The notes under the pieces: generated by a model | What the model was told of the DNA's origin: nothing | Database searches by the model: none | What the model saw: only the letters and a program-made list of their open reading frames with translations | Source of the DNA: Adhaeretor mobilis | GTDB taxonomy: Bacteria > Planctomycetota > Planctomycetia > Pirellulales > Lacipirellulaceae | Direction: 5' to 3' | DNA length: 64,000 bases | Assembly (NCBI RefSeq): GCF_007741515.1 | Contig: NZ_CP036263.1 | Coordinates: 930,001-994,000 of the forward strand | Shown here: piece after piece, positions 54,301-62,431 of the stretch | Layout: each line of letters starts with the position of its first letter | Numbering within the stretch: position 1 is the stretch's first letter | Made by a program: the position numbers and the translations under genes

Positions 54301-55013
54301 TGGTGAGCGAGAGGGCACACATCGGGAACTTTGTGAACGCGAACGGCACGGCCACCGTCACTGGCGCCGACTCCGCGTGGGACATCACGAACACTTTGAC
54401 TGTCGGTCAAATTGGCACCGGCACACTGAACGTCGAAGCGGGCGGTCACATCAGCGTCGGCGCTAGCTTTCGTTTGCAATCCTTTGGCGGCACCGCCTTC
54501 CTCAACTTCACCCTCGCCTCCACGGCCGACCCCCTGATCGATGTCGGCGAGGACGTAAACCTCGCCGGCACGCTCGGCGTCGATCTCGACCCGGGCTTGA
54601 CCCTTTCCGACGGCGACAGCTTCACCCTGATCGACATCGCCCGCACGCGCAGCGGCGTCTTCGGCAACGTCGCCGAGGGTGGCCTGCTGGGCAGTTTCAA
54701 CGGCGTCGACCTCTTCCTGACCTACACCGGCGGCGACGGCAACGATGTCGTCGCCTTTGCTGCGTTGCCAGGCGATTACGACGGAGACAGCGATGTGGAT
54801 GGGGCCGACTTTTTAACATGGCAACGCGAAGACGGAATGTCCGATGGGCTCACCGATTGGCAGGACCATTATGGAACTCAGCCACCACCCTCATCAGCGA
54901 GTGCTAGCCAAGTGCCCGAGCCGACCACTGTGGCTCTTACGCTGCTCGCATCTTGCTGCTTGCTGCTTGCTCGGTTGCCGTTCGTGCCGTCGGTGAGAAT
55001 GACCGCAGGCTAA
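51390..55013 (+). CDS. Large surface protein with T5SS/PEP-CTERM-associated repeats, dockerin and PEP-CTERM anchor
   Basis: 1207 residues. The start is GTG, with GAGAGG ~10 nt upstream and a long signal peptide ending near TGTPASA. The body is beta-helix-like. About eight repeats of ~47-50 residues with GTATVTGxGSxW...GTGTLNIEAGGxVTNTxGxLG fill residues ~587-1030 (53150-54470). They match the T5SS/PEP-CTERM-associated repeat family. Near the end are YDGDSDVDGADFLTWQRED (dockerin) and VPEPTTVALTLLASCCLLLA (PEP-CTERM). It is probably exported to the cell surface as an adhesin-like fibre or matrix protein. Codons end in G/C far more often than in the neighbours, which suggests acquisition or recombination. 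Confidence 0.9.
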   Translation: MNLQKYLHRNEIRAQGLLALPTLVLLRALAGDGTPGRHWAGTLCRVAALCAAMTMLGTGTPASADNYTWDGEFNNTWDFTDGGFIFYSNWDTEGFQSPDLPGSGDNVFFSHDNDGNTDIDLNGSRSVNDITFGSDQYSLANGTLTGNRLFINDNLTLQSDATLTINGPSSLGSGRTLRIHGQYNANGGITLADFTVLNVTEQAGPARSFTLGSGSMLTAFDQTQLNFTGDYEVDNNATFDLNSGSDWTLTERLNIGNGSNGTVDLNGLGTTLVAGGAAPSALGLSGATGTLTLTSDATATFNAGLDIGSAANPGAGVVTLTSGSSSTVTGELTLGMGTSTGTLTVSGDSAVDANGATRIGPGGTLNINTTNGITPLPAGGGVYHANGDVFIDDGILNSIETPAGNSRFNLAPGNNLTAFNSARVRLTGDYTVTNGSVVTFSTSAVGQITGDLDIGAAVDSGQVTISGGQLTITDSSTILPTGTLEINSGGTYSANGGLDNSQGGTLTFTDGNLNITGGAYLPDLSENYILDGASPADLPHLTLGAGASANFSTAIFVGDEESGRITVSGGADVVAANGSVLGSATGSSGTATVTGPGSTWNSPADFFIGLGGTGTLNIEDGGVVDSTQGTIGRADGSTGTATVTGQGSAWFNAGILQIGRFENSNGTLNIVAGGAVTNTEGILGGEINASGTATVTGGNSTWVNSDLLDIGFNGTGTLIIEAGGKVTNTSGTLGLNSTGIGTATITGTGSRWENSGTLDVGRTGTGTLNIEAGGVVTNTTGNLGRNSSGIGTATVNGVGSAWVNTHSLNVGLAGTGSLTTSNEGAVFIGDAAQAGGTGGSITISDTSADPAFGGLLVVQNSGTLSQSQPFTRTIIGDQANEFGTATVTGAGSTWTNNNNSGYFIVGNSGTGVLNIEDGGVVTTRDGTLGSATGAMGTATVTGAGSTWNNTAGFNVGTSGTGILNIDNGGSVVSERAHIGNFVNANGTATVTGADSAWDITNTLTVGQIGTGTLNVEAGGHISVGASFRLQSFGGTAFLNFTLASTADPLIDVGEDVNLAGTLGVDLDPGLTLSDGDSFTLIDIARTRSGVFGNVAEGGLLGSFNGVDLFLTYTGGDGNDVVAFAALPGDYDGDSDVDGADFLTWQREDGMSDGLTDWQDHYGTQPPPSSASASQVPEPTTVALTLLASCCLLLARLPFVPSVRMTAG
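53150..54470 (+). repeat. In-gene tandem repeats (about 8 copies of ~145 bp)
   Basis: Each unit encodes GTATVTGxGSxW then TGTLNIxxGGxV. The units begin near 53152, 53308, 53458, 53611, 53758, 54037, 54196 and 54346, and a longer spacer falls before the sixth. They may allow copy-number change by recombination. Confidence 0.8.
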
Positions 55014-55309
55014 AAACGGCTCTTCGGATCGGCGTGGAAAGGAGCCTTACGGCTGAAGCAGCTTAATCGGTAGTGACTCCTGGTACTCAATCTGTGAGAT
55101 CACAGTCGCGTCGGTGGTCGATTCGCTATCAGGTATGCCCGAGGTGGTAGCGAATGACTGTGAACTCGTCGCGCAACCAACTGCCAGCAGTCATGTCGCA
55201 GCCCAAATTGCCCGGGACTGTGTATTGATTTGCTTCCATGTCCCACTTATCGAGTTTGATGCGCTATCGTTCATCGATTTATTCTCTGATGCTGGCGTGC
55301 CATGAATGA

Positions 55310-56452
55310 TCAGGCGTGTCTCAGTGCCGAGACGATTTCAGTCCGTGAAGCGTGCCAGCCCGGAGCTAGTCCGGCGAGGATGCCAACGACAACCGCCACC
55401 AACACACCTTGAATGGCGAGTGTTAGCGAGGGCTCAAAGGCAATCGTCACCCCTTCGGCGGCGATCGACATGCCGGCCGAAGAGAGTAGCAGTACGCTAC
55501 CCGCTACCCCGAGGATACCGCCCAGCGTGCTCAGCAGTAGACTCTCGGTCAGTACCAAACCAAGAACAAGTAGCGGTCTAAGACCGAGGGTCTGCAGGAC
55601 GGCATGTTCCTTGATGCGATCTTGCACCGACATTACCGTTGTAGTGGCAACCAGCGATAGCACGAGCCCAACGCAGGCATAACCGAGCCAGTGGACAAAG
55701 CCAATCAGTTCGGCGAGGTCTGCTAAAGTATCGGCTTGAAACATTCCTTTGGTTCGCGTCGTGGTACCTACCGGTCCGTTTCTGAACTCTTGGTCGATTT
55801 GTTTGGCGATCGCGTCGGGATCGGCGCTGTCCGTGAGATGGACTTCTAATTGAGTTACCGTTCCGACATCGTTTGCGCCTCGTGCGCGCTGTAAGAAGTC
55901 GAGGTGTGTGTAGATGAGACTGTTCTCGGCAGCCGAAGTCGATCGAAAGACACCCTGCACGAGGACGGAGACATCACCAATGGTGAATTTATCTCCAACA
56001 CTCAAGTTGCGCCTTGCTGCCAAGTCCACACCGATGAGTGCTGCGTCGTCTTGGCTGGCAAACGAATTCCAATTGCCGGACTCTAGATTAACATCTCGCC
56101 ATGCCTTCATCTTTTCGGGCTCGATCCCTTGAAAGACAACCGCGTCGAGACTCGCTCGGCAATTGTTAGTAAACACCTTGATCGGAGCGACTGCTTGCAC
56201 TCCCGGCAGTTTCGCGATCGTGCTTTCGTAGTCCTGGGGCAAGCGACTGCTCTGCGGGCAGAAGCGGTTCTCTTGAAACACGATGAGCGTGCGTCCAGCG
56301 TCTTCGCCAGCGGTCAGGGCGAGCATTCCCTGCTGTACTCCACCGATGAAGCAGAACACCAGGAGCGCGACCGCGGTGCCGCTGACCGTCAATAGAGTGC
56401 GGGCACGATGACGCCACAGGCTTTTGAAGACATAAGGAATGAACTTGTGCAT
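55310..56452 (-). CDS. ABC transporter permease, MacB/FtsX type (last gene of metal operon)
   Basis: 380 residues. An N-terminal helix ([20 protein letters not shown]) is followed by a ~230-residue extracytoplasmic domain with MacB_PCD character. This domain carries a Cys pair region ([10 protein letters not shown] and FTNNCRAS) and ends in three helices with [21 protein letters not shown]. It is 2 bp after the ATPase and differs from the other permease of the same operon (58863-60047). One ATPase therefore probably serves a heterodimeric membrane part. Confidence 0.9.
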   Translation of the reverse strand: MHKFIPYVFKSLWRHRARTLLTVSGTAVALLVFCFIGGVQQGMLALTAGEDAGRTLIVFQENRFCPQSSRLPQDYESTIAKLPGVQAVAPIKVFTNNCRASLDAVVFQGIEPEKMKAWRDVNLESGNWNSFASQDDAALIGVDLAARRNLSVGDKFTIGDVSVLVQGVFRSTSAAENSLIYTHLDFLQRARGANDVGTVTQLEVHLTDSADPDAIAKQIDQEFRNGPVGTTTRTKGMFQADTLADLAELIGFVHWLGYACVGLVLSLVATTTVMSVQDRIKEHAVLQTLGLRPLLVLGLVLTESLLLSTLGGILGVAGSVLLLSSAGMSIAAEGVTIAFEPSLTLAIQGVLVAVVVGILAGLAPGWHASRTEIVSALRHA

Positions 56453-56454
56453 GA

Positions 56455-57180
56455 TTAAGCCGTATGCAGTTGTGCGGTTTGCCCTTTAACAAGGGACACG
56501 GGTTTGCCGTTTTCCAACAACCGGCCACGTTCCAAGCGAATTTTCCGCCTGGCTCGTGATCCGGCGTCGGCGTCGTGGGTGACCATGAGTAGTGTCATGC
56601 CCAGTTCCGTATTGATACGACTGAGTAGCGTGAGAATCTGTTCAGTCGTTTCGTCATCAAGGCTACCGGTCGGTTCGTCAGCGACTACCACCGTTGGGTT
56701 GGCGACGATGGCCCGAGCGATACCAACTCGCTGTTCCTGCCCACCGGACATTTGCCTGGGGTAGTGCGATGCGCGGGAAGTCAGGTCAACCGCCTCCATC
56801 GCGATCCCAACTCGTTTGCGACGCTCAGCCGAGGACATTGGCAGCAGCAGGAGCGGCAACTCGACATTCTCGTAGGCGGTGAGTACGGGAATTAGATTGT
56901 GTGTCTGGAACACGTAGCCAATATGACGGGCCCGCCAATCGGCGAGCTTGCCGCGTGAGAGCTTGGTAATATCGGTGTCCGCGACAACAATCTCGCCCGA
57001 GGTGGCTTGGTCGATGCCGGCAATCAAGTTGAGCAAGGTGCTTTTACCCGAGCCACTGGCGCCCATGAGCGAGACGTAGTCGCCTTGGTCCACAGTTAGG
57101 CTCACGCCATCCAGAGGTCGGATAGTTTCTTCACCGTTGGCATATTCTTTGACAACGTTATGCACTTCAACCAATGGCAT
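56455..57180 (-). CDS. ABC transporter ATP-binding protein, MacB/LolD type
   Basis: 241 residues from ATG 57180, chosen because AGAAGGA lies ~10 nt upstream. An upstream ATG at 57210 is in frame. Walker A is [18 protein letters not shown], the Q-loop is [14 protein letters not shown], the signature is [17 protein letters not shown], Walker B is [13 protein letters not shown] and the switch is VTHDAD. It serves the two permeases of this operon. Confidence 0.94.
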   Translation of the reverse strand: MPLVEVHNVVKEYANGEETIRPLDGVSLTVDQGDYVSLMGASGSGKSTLLNLIAGIDQATSGEIVVADTDITKLSRGKLADWRARHIGYVFQTHNLIPVLTAYENVELPLLLLPMSSAERRKRVGIAMEAVDLTSRASHYPRQMSGGQEQRVGIARAIVANPTVVVADEPTGSLDDETTEQILTLLSRINTELGMTLLMVTHDADAGSRARRKIRLERGRLLENGKPVSLVKGQTAQLHTA

Positions 57181-57233
57181 GGTATTGTTTTCCTTCTGCT
57201 GGCTAGTCATCGGCTAGCGACATGCGGAGTGGA

Positions 57234-58844
57234 CTAATTGCTGTTAAGGGAATTATTGCCGCCAGAAAGCGTGCTATCTTCGCCAGTGACTCGAATGCGA
57301 GTGCCCTGGACGATGGATTCGCGGCCAGCGACGATCAACTTGCCAGTAGGCGCGAGTCCACTGACAACTTCGACCAAACCGCCATCGGTAGTTCCTCTGG
57401 CAATGTCAACAGTTCTCAGCTGCGCCGTTCCCGCTGCCAGATCGGCAATCCATACCTGCGTGCTTTGCTCGCCGGAGATCACGAGTGATTGTGGGATGAA
57501 CATCCGCAGAGGCGACTCGCCCTGCTCGTCTTCTGCGGCAAGTGAGGGGGGAGCCAGAAATGTCACCTTGCCAAGCATCTCAGGCTTGATAACGTCGGGC
57601 GGATTATTCACTGCCACTTTCACTTGGAGCGTGTTCTTTTGAATATCGGCAAAGGTAGTGACGGAAATGACTTCGCCAGCTAGTGGTGTGCCAACCGCCG
57701 CCGTCTCAATCTGTGTCGGCTGACCTATCTGCACTTGGGGCACATCTTCCAGACGAACATCGACACGCACCTGGAGCATTGCCGGGTCGTAGAGACTGAC
57801 CACGGCGCTTGACCCCTGCTCGGAGTGAGGATTAATTCCCGAAAGTCTTTGCCCGGGGCGTGATTCGATGCTGAGAACGCATCCTTCGATGGGAGCGCGA
57901 ACAGTCATCCGTTCTAACCGCAGCTTAGCTGTTTCTACCGCCAGGCGCGTCTGATCGGCGCGGGCGGAGGCGACTGCAAGGCTTGCCTTGGAATCGGCTA
58001 GCGCCCGTTTCTCTTCGGTTAAGAGTTGGAGTCTAACGGCCAGCGCGTTTCTTTTTTCAGCGAGCGATTTTAGCTGCGTCTTCAGCGTTGGTTCTCGGGC
58101 TGTTAGTTGGTTGACTCCCGTCGATGCTGTCGCTAGTTCAGCCTCGGCTTCTCGCAGTACCCGCCCCGTGATGGCGCCGCCAGCCCCTTGTTTACGTCTC
58201 ACGTTTTCAGCAGCCAACTCTTGGCGTGTTCTTGATGCTTCGATCGCATAGGGCAGGTTGTCTAGCTCTCGTTGCACCTCGGAAAGTTTTGCCTCGGATT
58301 CAGCGAGCAAGGCTTGCAGATTAACCGGGTTGGCAAGGTTCGTCTTGGCGGCGATTAAGTTCCCCTCTGCTCGCTGCACTTCTGCTTGCTGCATCGCGTG
58401 CTGAGCTTGGGCATCGGCTAGTTCGAGCTTCGCATCAGCATCAATCAACAGAGCAATCGGCTCACCCTGCTCAACACGCTGACCTTCAATCACCAACAAA
58501 TCTTGAATCACTCCGGATGTTAGCGCTGAGGCAATCACGGGCGTGGGCCTTGGCTCGATCCAGCCGGCAGCTTGAAATAGTGGCATTCCTTCCTGCTTGA
58601 CTTCAGAGCGACTAACCACGACAGGCGTGATTGTGACCGATTGGGCCGGGAGGAAGCTGTCGCGCGCTGACCAGCCGAACAGACTGAGAAAACCAATCAA
58701 GATGCTCAGCGGCAAAACGTACTTGGTAAGCCAAGATCGCTTGACCTTCACCGCCGCCTTCTTCGGCTGGCTACGATCGACGGCCAACTGGCTGAGATCA
58801 AGTTGTGGGGATTGGCTGGTCATGGTTGTTGATGCCTTCCGCAT
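57234..58844 (-). CDS. HlyD/MacA-like periplasmic adaptor (membrane fusion protein)
   Basis: 536 residues. It has a cytoplasmic basic N-terminus, one transmembrane helix (YVLPLSILIGFLSLFGWSA) and a split lipoyl/barrel-sandwich domain (SGVIQDLLVIEGQRVEQGEP and VRAPIEGCVLSIESRPGQRL). A ~150-residue coiled-coil hairpin and beta-barrel domains follow. It would link the ABC permeases to the outer parts of the envelope. ATG 58844 has GGAG with 5-nt spacing. No outer-membrane TolC partner lies in the window. Confidence 0.91.
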   Translation of the reverse strand: MRKASTTMTSQSPQLDLSQLAVDRSQPKKAAVKVKRSWLTKYVLPLSILIGFLSLFGWSARDSFLPAQSVTITPVVVSRSEVKQEGMPLFQAAGWIEPRPTPVIASALTSGVIQDLLVIEGQRVEQGEPIALLIDADAKLELADAQAQHAMQQAEVQRAEGNLIAAKTNLANPVNLQALLAESEAKLSEVQRELDNLPYAIEASRTRQELAAENVRRKQGAGGAITGRVLREAEAELATASTGVNQLTAREPTLKTQLKSLAEKRNALAVRLQLLTEEKRALADSKASLAVASARADQTRLAVETAKLRLERMTVRAPIEGCVLSIESRPGQRLSGINPHSEQGSSAVVSLYDPAMLQVRVDVRLEDVPQVQIGQPTQIETAAVGTPLAGEVISVTTFADIQKNTLQVKVAVNNPPDVIKPEMLGKVTFLAPPSLAAEDEQGESPLRMFIPQSLVISGEQSTQVWIADLAAGTAQLRTVDIARGTTDGGLVEVVSGLAPTGKLIVAGRESIVQGTRIRVTGEDSTLSGGNNSLNSN

Positions 58845-58862
58845 CGCTTCTCCACTCGATTG

Positions 58863-60047
58863 CTAAATCGCTTTGATTGCTTCAACAATGGGTAGTCGCA
58901 TTGCTTTGATCGCTGGAGGCAACGCACCGACAACTCCTAGCAGCGCTGCCACGCCGCAAGCGACCGCAATGCCTACGCTATCTACCGAAAGCATGAAGGC
59001 ACCCATCGTAAACCGAACGGCGGTCCCGTCGACTAATAGGAGACCAATCAAACAGGCAACCAGAGCACCAGCACACGCTAACAAGGTTGCCTCTTGAACT
59101 AGCGTGAGCAGGATGGCACGGCGGCGAAACCCAAGTGCTTGAAGCGTCGCGAGCTCGCGTACTCGACCCACAACTGCCCCATACATAGTGTTAAGCCCCG
59201 CAAAGATTCCTGATCCGGCAACGAGTACGACCACTACCCAACCCAACATCCGGACCGGCTTGTAGTGTTTTTGCAATGCGGCGTAATAACCACTTTCCGA
59301 TACCGCTTTGAGTTCGAGATCAATACGCTCGCGGCAAAACAAATCCACATCCGCCACGCCTTCTGGCGAATCCATCGCGACGGCGAGCATGCTCAGGTCT
59401 TGCCGTTTCAAGGCGGTTTGCAAATCTGCCAGCGGCGCCCAAATCTCGGACTCAAACGCCGAGCCAGCTGCTACGAACGTCCCACTAATCGTCCAACTCT
59501 GTCCGTCAAAACTCACTTGCTGTCCAATAGCTAGGTCTTCTTCTTCCGCCCCAAGTTTTGAATGGGCCAAGCGACCAACGATCACCTCGCCACTCTGCGG
59601 CCAGGCGCCTTCCAGTAATTGCACTTTGTCTCGCACCAAGGGTGCTGCTGTCGTCACCCCACGCACCAAGCCCATACCCCCCTGACTCAAAGCATCTTCG
59701 CTCATTCCCGACGCAGTGATGCGGGTCGCTAGGTAAAGCTCCGGCGAAACATACTCAACGCCATGCCGACGACGCACGCCGTCCACACTGGCAGCCAGTA
59801 GCGAAGGACTCCTACCGGGGATCGACGAATTCTCAATGTCGGCACCCGAAGAAAGTGCGTACACGAGCACCACATTCGGATTGCCCGTGGCTGCGAGTGA
59901 TTTTTCGAGCCCGCGGATGAAACCGACCACGACGAGCACCAGTAGTACCACGATGGTCAGCCCGCCAAGCGTCAACACACTGCGAGACGGACGACGAAAC
60001 AAGTTTCGCACGCCGTAATCCCAAGGTAGTAGCTTTTGACCAAGCAT
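58863..60047 (-). CDS. ABC transporter permease, MacB/FtsX type
   Basis: 394 residues with a FtsX/MacB layout: a first helix (VLTLGGLTIVVLLVLVVVGF), a large external domain (~45-270) and three C-terminal helices. The coupling region is GAVVGRVRELATLQALGFRRRAIL. GGAGACTG precedes ATG 60047. It is the first permease of the operon and lies next to the adaptor by 18 bp. Confidence 0.9.
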   Translation of the reverse strand: MLGQKLLPWDYGVRNLFRRPSRSVLTLGGLTIVVLLVLVVVGFIRGLEKSLAATGNPNVVLVYALSSGADIENSSIPGRSPSLLAASVDGVRRRHGVEYVSPELYLATRITASGMSEDALSQGGMGLVRGVTTAAPLVRDKVQLLEGAWPQSGEVIVGRLAHSKLGAEEEDLAIGQQVSFDGQSWTISGTFVAAGSAFESEIWAPLADLQTALKRQDLSMLAVAMDSPEGVADVDLFCRERIDLELKAVSESGYYAALQKHYKPVRMLGWVVVVLVAGSGIFAGLNTMYGAVVGRVRELATLQALGFRRRAILLTLVQEATLLACAGALVACLIGLLLVDGTAVRFTMGAFMLSVDSVGIAVACGVAALLGVVGALPPAIKAMRLPIVEAIKAI

Positions 60048-60097
60048 CGTTACAGTCTCCAGGTAATGGGCTCCAGTAGCAAAAGCATGTCATGTGT

Positions 60098-60646
60098 CTA
60101 GTTGCGGACATAGACGCCCTTGGCGAGCATCACGAAGTTACCGGCCTCATCTTTTTGAGCAGTTCCCTGAACTACCACCAAGTCCGACTCTTTCAAACCG
60201 AGCAGTTCACGTGAGTCCACTGGCACGAGCTTTCCCTGGGCGTCGACAACTTTAACTAGGGTTGTGCATTTTTGTCGATCCGAGGCGCAGCAGTCGTCCA
60301 GGCATAACTCAGTCTCGCCCGAGCTCTCGCCATTGGCGACGACTGCCATCGAAGCGTCGAGCAGCGTGAAGGCGGCGCGCCCATCAACCCACGGGCGGGC
60401 CGAACCGCCGATGCGTCCGATGAGCACAATGGGGGCACCATCGTCTGCGGACTCGCGAGCCGCAATGACGCCAACCGCACCATCAGGTTCATCTTCCAAT
60501 TGATAGAGACTGGCGTCCACATTCGTTGCTTGACTCGAAGCCACGCCGGGAGACTCAGTGGCGGAATTGCAGCCGACGGTGGCTGCTGCGCAAGACAAGG
60601 CTACTAGGAATGTGGAGTAGAGCGTTCTTGAGGATATTGTTTTCAT
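60098..60646 (-). CDS. Cys-containing lipoprotein of unknown function
   Basis: 182 residues. The lipoprotein signal ends ATVGC (Cys near 26). The mature part is mostly beta. It carries an unusual cluster of Cys (LCLDDCCASDRQKC), suited to metal binding, and ends with VVVQGTAQKDEAGNFVMLAKGVYVR, which looks OB-like. ATG 60646 overlaps the HMA gene stop by 4 nt and has AAGGAA upstream. The context places it in metal handling. No family is recognised. Confidence 0.78.
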   Translation of the reverse strand: MKTISSRTLYSTFLVALSCAAATVGCNSATESPGVASSQATNVDASLYQLEDEPDGAVGVIAARESADDGAPIVLIGRIGGSARPWVDGRAAFTLLDASMAVVANGESSGETELCLDDCCASDRQKCTTLVKVVDAQGKLVPVDSRELLGLKESDLVVVQGTAQKDEAGNFVMLAKGVYVRN

Positions 60647-61341
60647 CTCTGAATTCCTTGTGTACGGGGTTGTAAGGCCTGTTGATGGGTCTTCGGGGCT
60701 GCCTTGGTTGCGTACTTGATTTTCAGTTCTCCATGACCGCCGAAGATGGCAATCGGTCGTTCCTTGGCTTTGGCCACGGCATCGACCAGGGACCAGGGCG
60801 AGAGTTGTACTTTGGGGTGCGACTCAACAAACAGAGTCTCTTTCTCCATATCGACGCTAACCTTGGTAACGCCTTTGAGCGTATAGATTTGTGTGACGAT
60901 CTTCTTTGCACACCCTTGGCAGTGCAGATTGTCGATCACAATCGTCTGAGCTGTAGCGGCATGCGATGACTGATCGATCGGCTCGACTTTAGGGCGAACC
61001 AACGTGTAGGTCGCCTCTGCGGTTACTAGTTTTGTCGGAGTTCCTTTGCCTTGCTCGACGGCGTGCCAAAGTTGGCCGAGCACCGCGGGACTTGGTGCGG
61101 GAAGAGAAACGGTTAGTGTGCGTGACTTGAGGTCGACGCCTACTTCCTTGACGCCGCGCATGGTGTACAGCTGGCTCGACACATTACGGGCACAGCCAGC
61201 ACAACACATCGCTTCGTCGACAATCTGCACTTGGCGAATTGGCAATTGCGGCCTGGCAGCAAAAGCAGGTGCTTGAACTGATACGCCGTAAACGGCGATC
61301 ATCGCAATCAATTGGCCTACTTGGTAGCACTTCTGGTGCAT
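60643..61341 (-). CDS. Secreted protein with two heavy-metal-associated (HMA) domains
   Basis: 232 residues from ATG 61341, supported by AAGGAGA 5-6 nt upstream. It has a signal peptide (LIAMIAVYGVSVQAPAFAA), then two ferredoxin-like HMA domains: AMCCAGCARNVSSQLYTMRG and HCQGCAKKIVTQIYTLKG. Both keep the CxxC pair, so soft metals such as Cu(I) or Zn(II)/Cd(II) are likely ligands. Unlike CopZ or P-type ATPase domains it is exported, making it an extracytoplasmic metallochaperone or sensor. It lies upstream of ABC transporter genes, not beside a P-type ATPase. Confidence 0.9.
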   Translation of the reverse strand: MHQKCYQVGQLIAMIAVYGVSVQAPAFAARPQLPIRQVQIVDEAMCCAGCARNVSSQLYTMRGVKEVGVDLKSRTLTVSLPAPSPAVLGQLWHAVEQGKGTPTKLVTAEATYTLVRPKVEPIDQSSHAATAQTIVIDNLHCQGCAKKIVTQIYTLKGVTKVSVDMEKETLFVESHPKVQLSPWSLVDAVAKAKERPIAIFGGHGELKIKYATKAAPKTHQQALQPRTQGIQR

Positions 61342-61529
61342 GATCTTCTCCTTTGTGGATCTAAATCGGCTAGCAGTGGTCGCTCGCAACGCACAGACGC
61401 GCAGTAAGAGCTACTAGCAGAGCGGGGAGGGCGGAACGATTCCACTCGTGGTCCTGGCAACCAAGTCTCAAAAGACGGGCCAAGAAAGTGCAAAGATGCG
61501 CCGCAAGCAGAAAGCTTGCCGCTAAGAAA

Positions 61530-62015
61530 TCAAATCAGAAAGCGGCAGAGCACGGCACAGCGCTCCGGCGAAGTTGTTGCAATCGAACGAAGTTCGTCAT
61601 CGCCATAATACGCCATCACCTCGAGGTCGCTGAGAATGGAAGTCGCACATGGAATCGACAGCAGATTCACCAGCAAGGCTTCGCTTGACTCAGCCAAGTC
61701 CCTAGGCAATTCCAGCGGTTGTGGTGCTTGGTGGCACCAGCAACCAGCAGGGCAAGGGCAAGGGCAAGTGCCATCTTCGTCAGCGCTTCCGGCTTCATCT
61801 CGGCCAGACTTGGCAGCCATCGACCCGCAGGTGTGCGAGCAACCAGCTGCCTTGCATCCATTTGCTCCGTGATGAAGACAGGAATGATCTGTCGACGCAT
61901 TCACACATCCGCCGAGTTTGCAAATCAGATGGGTGTGTTCCACGCCAGCAAACAAGGCAAGCATCACTCCTAGTAGAGCAATACCTCGTTTCAAGTTGTG
62001 GTAACGACGAAACAC
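61530..62015 (-). CDS. Secreted Cys/His-rich protein, first gene of metal operon
   Basis: 161 residues. The N-terminal signal helix (GIALLGVMLALFAGVEHTH) precedes a region with many Cys and His (LICKLGGC, HSCLHHG, CSHTCG and PCPCPAGCWCHQ). About 14 Cys lie in the whole chain. The C-terminal ~60 residues are acidic and less Cys-rich. The GTG start has AGGAGA ~10 nt upstream. The sequence suits metal binding or buffering. A 188-bp gap separates it from the HMA gene, so it could also have its own transcript. No family is recognised. Confidence 0.72.
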   Translation of the reverse strand: MFRRYHNLKRGIALLGVMLALFAGVEHTHLICKLGGCVNASTDHSCLHHGANGCKAAGCSHTCGSMAAKSGRDEAGSADEDGTCPCPCPAGCWCHQAPQPLELPRDLAESSEALLVNLLSIPCATSILSDLEVMAYYGDDELRSIATTSPERCAVLCRFLI

Positions 62016-62431
62016 GCTGATCTTGTCTCCTAGAGCGGACGGAAGATTCTCACGAATCTATCTAATCCATCGGTTCGGCACATCCCTTAAGTTTAGACGG
62101 TTCGGGCACTCTGAACAAACGGGCATTGTGAACAACCCTAGTTTCCGACTAGGCGCTTCGATCAGTTGGCCGGCCGGTCATGCAATCGCAGCAATCTGGT
62201 GGCCATAACTAACGCTGAGGTAGAGACTTAGCACATTCATCACAGTTGCCATCGAAGTTGGTTGCAGGGGGCCCAAGGCTTAAGTCGACGCTATCCCCCC
62301 CTCCGATGGGAGTCGGGTAATTCGCTGCCAGTTCCCGCTTCAGGAGCGCTGCCTAGATTGCTGGAATTGCTTTGACCAGGGCTTTAAGCCAAAGGTGCGC
62401 CGACTCTAACCGCACCGAAAAGAAGACCTGC
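62016..62431. other. 416-bp gap upstream of metal operon and after the permease gene
   Basis: No supported gene. It is expected to hold the metal-operon promoter. Direct repeats at 62071-62081 and 62098-62109 are noted separately. Confidence 0.5.
62071..62109. promoter_or_regulatory. Direct repeats upstream of metal operon, possible operator
   Basis: CGGTTCGGCAC (62071-62081) and CGGTTCGGGCAC (62098-62109) repeat with 27-bp start-to-start spacing, 56-94 bp upstream of the GTG at 62015. A roughly 2.5-turn spacing suits cooperative regulator binding. No regulator gene lies nearby. Confidence 0.35.

Noticed and set aside
53150-54470. Regular repeats considered as a CRISPR-like array
   Set aside because: Repeats are in frame inside a gene, imperfect and protein-conserved. 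No spacer structure or cas genes.
52970-54479. Long antisense frames (347 and 295 codons) opposite the repeat protein
   Set aside because: They result from the GC-rich repetitive coding sequence; Val/Pro/Ala-rich translations have no protein character.
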